From Alistipes sp. (GTDB lineage Bacteria > Bacteroidota > Bacteroidia > Bacteroidales > Rikenellaceae): 64,000 bases of DNA. Shown here in pieces: positions 59,373 to 64,000 of this stretch (the first letter of the stretch is position 1; each line of letters begins with the position of its first letter). The stretch spans positions 1 through 64,000 of the forward strand of contig JAFZFP010000003.1 of NCBI GenBank assembly GCA_017555905.1, written 5' to 3'. A program made the translations under genes and the position numbers. The notes under the pieces were generated by a model, which had not been told where the DNA came from, ran no database searches, and worked only from the letters and a program-made list of their open reading frames with translations.

Positions 59373-61085
59373 TTAGTGTCTGAACAACTCTACATCAGAG
59401 GTCTCTGAGTCGTTGATATAAGATGCTGCCTCGTTGATCTTCTTCGTTGCGTACTTGATAAAGATCTTGGTTGGGTTGAGGTAATCCTCCTCCAACTCAC
59501 CAGCCTGACGAAGCATAATGTGCGACATAATGATATAGCCAGCGATCTCTACCAAGCGGCGTGCGTGGAAATCTTTGTAGCCTTGAGTCTCCTTATCGAG
59601 AGCCTCAACGCGCTCTACTGCAGCCTCATACATCTTGCGCAACTCCACCAAACGCTCTGCTAAAGGCTGTGTAGCCTCGGTGCGTGGATTCTCCTCGTAG
59701 CGCAAAATCTGCTCGAGGTATGTACCCTTAGTCACGTGGTTGATAGCGGCAACAACCTGCAACTGTGATGTACCCTCATAGATGTTGAGAATGCGTGCAT
59801 CACGATAGAGGCGCTCGCAAGCGTAGTCCTTCATATAGCCTGAACCACCGTGAATCTGGATTGAGTCGTAAGCCACCTCGTTAGCATACTCCGAAGAGAA
59901 CAACTTAGCCAAAGGTGTGAAACCGTCAGCAAGGCGGTTGTAGAACTTCATCTCCTGGCGCTCCTCAGCCTCCAATGAACGCTCGTGAGAGATATGTGTA
60001 AGTTGCTTGTAGATATCCACAAAACGCGCTGTCTCATAGAGCATTGCACGTGAAGCGAGGGTCTTAGCCTCCATATTCTTGAGCATCTCGGCTACGGCAG
60101 CAAACTTAGCGATAGGCTTACCGAACTGCTCGCGCTCGTTGGCATACTTCAATGCCTCGCGGTATGCAGCCTCCGAAAGACCTGTAGACTGTGCAGCGAT
60201 ACCAAGACGTGCAGCGTTCATCAACGACATAACGTACTTGATAAGACCCATCTTGCGGTCGCCAACCAACACTGCTGGAGCGTTGTTGAATACCAACTCG
60301 CAGGTAGGTGAACCCTTGATACCGAGTTTGTTCTCGATACGGCGTACCTTCACGCCACCGTCGCGCTTATCGTAGATGAGCATAGACAAACCACGAGCAT
60401 CCTTAGTGCCCTCCTCGGTACGAGCCAATACCAACGAGATGTCGCCATCACCATTGGTAATGAAGCGCTTACAGCCGTTCAGACGCCATACACCAGCAGC
60501 CTCATCCCAAGTAGCCTTGAGCATCACAGCGCCAAGGTCAGAACCAGCATCTGGCTCAGTGAGGTCCATAGCGCAGGTCTCGCCAGCAGAGACACGTGGG
60601 AGGAAGCGAGCCTTAATCTCCTCGGTAGCGAACTCGTTGATGGTCTCAGCGCAGTCCTGCAAACCCCAGATATTCTCGAAGCCGGTGTCGGCACGCGCAA
60701 CCATCTCGTTCGCCATAGCAAAGCAGGTAACAGGCATATTCAAGCCGTCGAAACGACGTGGGAGGGTCATACCGCCCAAACCAGCCTCGTTCAAAGCCTC
60801 CATATTGCGTACTGTGCCTGAGGCATACTCTACGTGGTCGTTCACCACACGTGGGCCCTCGTGGTCTACACCCTCAGCATTTGGGGCGATGACCTCGGCG
60901 CAGATGTCGCCAACGATCTCCAATACTCGCTTGTATGAGTCGAGAGCATCGTCGGCATCCTGTGGCGCATAGTCGAACTCTGTGGCGTCAGCGAAGTTGC
61001 GCTCCTTGAGTTCGATAATTCTCTTCATCAAGGGGTGACCAAGATGATACTGTAAATCCTTATTATCTAAATAAAAGTTTGCCAT
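59373..61085 (-). CDS. Acyl-CoA dehydrogenase
   Basis: 570 residues, longer than the usual 380-400 because of a C-terminal helical extension (about 440-570) found in several Bacteroidota members. FAD enzyme that oxidises acyl-CoA and passes electrons to ETF. FAD-binding signatures MDLTEPDAGSDLGAV (about 151-165) and the C-terminal helix with YRDARILNIYEGTSQ, whose Glu is the expected catalytic base. It is the third gene of the etfB-etfA-acd operon (5-nt gap), so its electron acceptor is encoded with it. Confidence 0.93.
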   Translation of the reverse strand: MANFYLDNKDLQYHLGHPLMKRIIELKERNFADATEFDYAPQDADDALDSYKRVLEIVGDICAEVIAPNAEGVDHEGPRVVNDHVEYASGTVRNMEALNEAGLGGMTLPRRFDGLNMPVTCFAMANEMVARADTGFENIWGLQDCAETINEFATEEIKARFLPRVSAGETCAMDLTEPDAGSDLGAVMLKATWDEAAGVWRLNGCKRFITNGDGDISLVLARTEEGTKDARGLSMLIYDKRDGGVKVRRIENKLGIKGSPTCELVFNNAPAVLVGDRKMGLIKYVMSLMNAARLGIAAQSTGLSEAAYREALKYANEREQFGKPIAKFAAVAEMLKNMEAKTLASRAMLYETARFVDIYKQLTHISHERSLEAEERQEMKFYNRLADGFTPLAKLFSSEYANEVAYDSIQIHGGSGYMKDYACERLYRDARILNIYEGTSQLQVVAAINHVTKGTYLEQILRYEENPRTEATQPLAERLVELRKMYEAAVERVEALDKETQGYKDFHARRLVEIAGYIIMSHIMLRQAGELEEDYLNPTKIFIKYATKKINEAASYINDSETSDVELFRH

Positions 61086-61090
61086 CGTTC

Positions 61091-62110
61091 CTACTTTGAA
61101 TTCTGTTTGTAATACTTAATCATCTTAGGGATGACCTCCTCCACGCTTCCGATAATTGCGTAGTCGGCGATATTGTTGATTGGTGCCTCAGGATCGGTGT
61201 TAATTGATACGATCATTGCTGAGCCATCCATACCTGCAGTGTGCTGAATCTGTCCTGAGATACCGCAAGCGATATACAACTTAGGACGTACGGTGACACC
61301 AGTCTGACCAATCTGGCGCTCGTGCTCGGTGAAGCCAGCATCTACGGCAGCACGTGAAGCACCTACCTCGCCACCAAGTACTTCTGCCAACTCGTGAACG
61401 AGTTTGAAGCCCTCCTTAGAGCCCACACCATAGCCACCAGCAACGATAACCGATGCACCCTTGATGTTGATCTTGCGCTCCTCGATGTGGCGATCTATAA
61501 TGCGTACTGCGAGGTCTGCGTCGCTAACCATAGCCTTCCAGTCTATCTCGCGAATTTCGCCCTTAGCAGGTGTCGCCAAGGCCTCCTTGCGCATAACGCC
61601 CTCACGTACTGTGGCCATCTGTGGGCGGCACTCAGGGTTTACGATGGTGGCGATGATGTTACCACCAAAGGCTGGACGAATCTGATAGAGAAGGTTGCTG
61701 TACTCGGTGCCTGTCTTTGCATCCTTGTGGTCGCCGATAACCAACTCTGTACAGTCGGCAGTAAGACCGCTGTGGAGAGCCGATGACACGCGTGGAGCGA
61801 AGTCACGACCAACTGGGGTAGCGCCGAAGAGTGCGATCTGTGGCTTCTCTTGCTTGATAAGGCCCACCATAACTGCTGTATGTGGGAGTGTGCGGAATGG
61901 GGCAAATATCTCGTTGTCGGCAACCCATACGGTGTCGGCACCATACTTAGCCAACTCAGGAGCCACGCCCTTGATATCCTTGCCAATGACTACTGCCTCG
62001 AGCTTTACGCCAAGCGTATTAGCCAACTCGCGACCCTTTGTAAGAAGTTCCAACGATACGTCGGCAATCTCCTTATCCTCAATCTCGATATATACAAATA
62101 CGTTATTCAT
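61091..62110 (-). CDS. etfA: Electron transfer flavoprotein, alpha subunit
   Basis: 339 residues. N-terminal alpha/beta domain, and a C-terminal FAD domain with the signature GAS..AVDAGFTEHERQIGQTG and VRPKLYIACGISGQIQHTAGM (about 230-280). It binds the redox-active FAD and accepts electrons from the acyl-CoA dehydrogenase encoded next. Between etfB (15-nt gap) and the dehydrogenase gene. Confidence 0.95.
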   Translation of the reverse strand: MNNVFVYIEIEDKEIADVSLELLTKGRELANTLGVKLEAVVIGKDIKGVAPELAKYGADTVWVADNEIFAPFRTLPHTAVMVGLIKQEKPQIALFGATPVGRDFAPRVSSALHSGLTADCTELVIGDHKDAKTGTEYSNLLYQIRPAFGGNIIATIVNPECRPQMATVREGVMRKEALATPAKGEIREIDWKAMVSDADLAVRIIDRHIEERKINIKGASVIVAGGYGVGSKEGFKLVHELAEVLGGEVGASRAAVDAGFTEHERQIGQTGVTVRPKLYIACGISGQIQHTAGMDGSAMIVSINTDPEAPINNIADYAIIGSVEEVIPKMIKYYKQNSK

Positions 62111-62125
62111 ACTTCTACTCTTTGA

Positions 62126-63001
62126 TTAACCGAGCGTGTGGCTCGCAATAAGTTCCTGCATCAATGCCTCGATATCCTTGTCCTCGGCAGTAAGGGTCTT
62201 CGACTCCTTAGCCTGCAACACTACATTCTCGATCTTCTTAACCTTGGTAGGTGAGCCCGAAAGGCCGAGTTGTGAAGCATCTGGGTTTACGTCTGCTGCG
62301 GCGAACTCTACGATGTGGAGGTATGGACGCTCCTCGATGAAGTTCTTAGCCTTGTCGCTTGCTGTTGCCAACTCAGAGGTTGCCAACGCATACTTATATT
62401 TCATCACACGCTTAGCGTTGCGAGGACGGCACTCCTTTGCTGAAGAGTTCACGGTGATAACTGCTGGGAGTGGGGTAACCACGGTCTCCGAGCCACGCTC
62501 CAAGCGGCGCTTGATGGTAGCCTCTCCCTCCTTGATCTCCACGAGTTCCTCGGCGTATGTCACCTGTGGGAGGTTGAGTTTCTCAGCCACCTGTGGGCCT
62601 ACCTGTGCTGTATCGCCATCTATAGCCTGGCGGCCTGCAACGATGATGTCGGGGTTGATTTTGCGAAGTGCGCACGAGAGTGCGTACGATGTAGCCAATG
62701 TATCAGAGCCAGCAAACTCCTTGCCTGAGAGGAGGTAACCGCCGTCAGCGCCACGGAACATAGCCTCGCGGATGATATCGGCAGCACGCTGTGGACCCAT
62801 AGTGAGGACGTGAACGGTTGCAGAGCCGATACGGTCCTTCATCTGGAGTGCTAACTCCAAGGCGTTAAGGTCCTCAGGGTTGAAGATTGCAGCCAGAGCA
62901 GCACGGTTTACCGTACCCTCTGGAGTCATAGCATCCTTGCCCACATTGCGAGTGTCGGGCACCTGTTTTGCCATAACTACGATTTTTGTAACTTTTTCCA
63001 T
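62126..63001 (-). CDS. etfB: Electron transfer flavoprotein, beta subunit
   Basis: 291 residues. The beta-subunit pattern is clear: VVMAKQVPDTRN at the N-terminus, NPEDLNALELALQMKD (about 42-57), and the nucleotide-binding stretch GADGGYLLSGKEFAGSDTLATSYALS in positions about 85-110. It partners with EtfA to move electrons from acyl-CoA dehydrogenase. First gene of the operon, with a -7 promoter element about 100 nt upstream. Confidence 0.95.
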   Translation of the reverse strand: MEKVTKIVVMAKQVPDTRNVGKDAMTPEGTVNRAALAAIFNPEDLNALELALQMKDRIGSATVHVLTMGPQRAADIIREAMFRGADGGYLLSGKEFAGSDTLATSYALSCALRKINPDIIVAGRQAIDGDTAQVGPQVAEKLNLPQVTYAEELVEIKEGEATIKRRLERGSETVVTPLPAVITVNSSAKECRPRNAKRVMKYKYALATSELATASDKAKNFIEERPYLHIVEFAAADVNPDASQLGLSGSPTKVKKIENVVLQAKESKTLTAEDKDIEALMQELIASHTLG

Positions 63002-63101
63002 AACAATATAAATTATGTGTATCTAATTCTAAATTATGTGGTTTATCCGCCTTTTTGGGGTGTTCGTTTTAACTTTAACCGCTCTAGCGTGTAAAACCTG
63101 C

Positions 63102-63109
63102 CAAAGATA
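63102..63109 (-). promoter_or_regulatory. Promoter -7 element of the etfB operon
   Basis: Minus strand TATCTTTG with a leader of about 95 nt. An ATTG lies 22 nt upstream as a weak -33. The rest of 63002-63241 is AT-rich and shows nothing else. Confidence 0.55.
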
Positions 63110-63241
63110 GTGAATTTTGACTAAATAGGCACAATTTTCTGCTATTATTTTACGCTGAAAATCTTAAATACTTGAAAATCAGTATATATACTAATTGTTC
63201 AATTTTTCTGTTTTACATATTCCATATAGTCAATAAATGGT

Positions 63242-64000
63242 CTATTCTGCGATATCGACACCGATGCGTCTGTAGCAGTTTTGGAGGTTGTAGGCGATGA
63301 GTTCTCGACGGAATCGTGACGAGAATTTCTTGCCCTCCACTATCATCTTTTGGCGTAGTGCCTCGTCGTTGGCTAAGCGGGTGATAGCCTCTGCCCACTC
63401 CTCACGATCTTTGGGTTTGAGGTATATCGTTTCGGGGCCTCCAGCCTCTTCGAGACTCGACCCTTTGGATGCTATGACGGGTACGCCCACGGTGATAGCC
63501 TCGACAATCGTCGAAGAGAAACCTTCGTAGAGTGATGGCATAAGGTAGGCGATAGCGCTCTTGTATATCGCAGGTAGATCCTCGTCGGCAACACCGTGGA
63601 GCATTGTTACACGGTCGCTGAGACCTAACGACTTGATACGGTGTGATATGTGGTGAGTATTTGATGTGGCACGACCTACGACGACTAACGAAATTTCGGG
63701 ATCTATCTTTGGGAGTGTCTCTATGAGATGGCCGAGGTTTTTACGAGGCACGTCAGTTCCCACACAGAGTAGGTATCGCTCAGGAAGTTTATATCGCTCC
63801 TTCACCTCTTTGATACGCTCGTCGCTGAGCGGAAGAGAGAAGTATTGTGGGCAACCACGGTAGATGACATCTATCTTGTCGCTATCGATGTGTAGGTAGC
63901 GAATGAGGTCGTGCTTCACCATCTCGCTGATGGCAACGATGCGGTCGGCACGACGCAGTGATGAGAGTAGTATAGCCCTGCGGTAGAGGTTGTGTATGGG
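63242..64000 (-). CDS. Glycosyltransferase family 4/1 (GT-B), 5' truncated by window edge
   Basis: The frame stays open to the window end: upstream of the internal Met at 63922 it reads RRADRIVAISE, so the true start is outside the window and at least 26 more residues are present. The C-terminal GT-B domain is complete, with VGTDVPRKNLGHLIETL, HGVADEDLPAIYKSAIAYLMPSLYEGFS and the EAITVGVPVIASKGSSLEEAGG stretch that contacts the nucleotide sugar (each in its usual order). It probably adds a sugar to a polysaccharide or lipid-linked acceptor; the substrate is not known. Confidence 0.88.
   Translation of the reverse strand, partial: PIHNLYRRAILLSSLRRADRIVAISEMVKHDLIRYLHIDSDKIDVIYRGCPQYFSLPLSDERIKEVKERYKLPERYLLCVGTDVPRKNLGHLIETLPKIDPEISLVVVGRATSNTHHISHRIKSLGLSDRVTMLHGVADEDLPAIYKSAIAYLMPSLYEGFSSTIVEAITVGVPVIASKGSSLEEAGGPETIYLKPKDREEWAEAITRLANDEALRQKMIVEGKKFSSRFRRELIAYNLQNCYRRIGVDIAE

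Noticed and set aside
1..64000. CRISPR array or insertion sequence
   Set aside because: No regularly spaced repeats and no transposase gene were found.

Overview
The window comes from a chromosome of the Bacteroidota, most likely a Bacteroidales gut commensal (Rikenellaceae/Alistipes-like is a guess only). Support: several promoters of the Bacteroides type (TTTG, 18-21 nt, TAnnTTTG), almost no Shine-Dalgarno sites, BACON-domain lipoproteins, BatD/BatE, tandem GH92 enzymes with a GH97, sigma-54, and class I fumarase. The chromosome is about half G+C with ordinary CpG content.

Positions 240-10476 hold a compact AT-rich integrated element, inserted at the 3' end of a tRNA-Cys gene (minus strand, 10465-10536) and bounded by a 13-bp direct repeat. 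It encodes a tyrosine integrase, a protein with family A polymerase-like palm motifs, a serine recombinase, an excisionase-like HTH protein, three unrecognised proteins, and a three-gene candidate defence operon (PD-(D/E)xK-DGQHR fusion, Dam-type adenine methylase, winged-helix protein). A 21-bp inverted repeat (20/21) upstream of the operon brackets a promoter-like motif that now faces away from it, so the operon may be phase variable. The element has only five CpG dinucleotides in about 10.2 kb. No GATC is visible in positions 1-6512, while nine lie inside the defence operon. The first 239 bases look like the end of a second element at the same site. No relaxase or conjugation genes are present, so it resembles a satellite or a minimal integrative element.

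10.5-22.5 kb: rpoN and asnS, a BACON lipoprotein, then a TetR-RND efflux operon (TetR, TolC-like channel, adaptor, RND pump, PII-like protein). 22.6-31.5 kb: a small truncated-looking protein, a FadL-like porin, a low-complexity lipoprotein, recR, BatE, BatD, fumarase. 31.5-36.3 kb: an operon dnaX-tyrS-folB-NSS transporter leading into fumarase; dnaX carries an A10 run at the tau/gamma boundary. 36.4-44.4 kb: metallophosphoesterase, two BACON lipoproteins, comF-priA, a YitT-family membrane protein. 44.6-52.1 kb: rlmN followed by GH97 and two GH92 genes, a glycan-degrading cluster without SusC/SusD. 52.2-55.0 kb: TonB, hflX, upp.

55.0-59.3 kb is an accessory block flanked by two copies of a 33-bp sequence plus terminator. 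It holds a candidate structured non-coding RNA with its own promoter and terminator, a small HTH protein, a TolB-like protein, an outer-membrane barrel and two tandem-duplicated lipoproteins. The window ends with an etfB-etfA-acyl-CoA dehydrogenase operon and a 5'-truncated glycosyltransferase.
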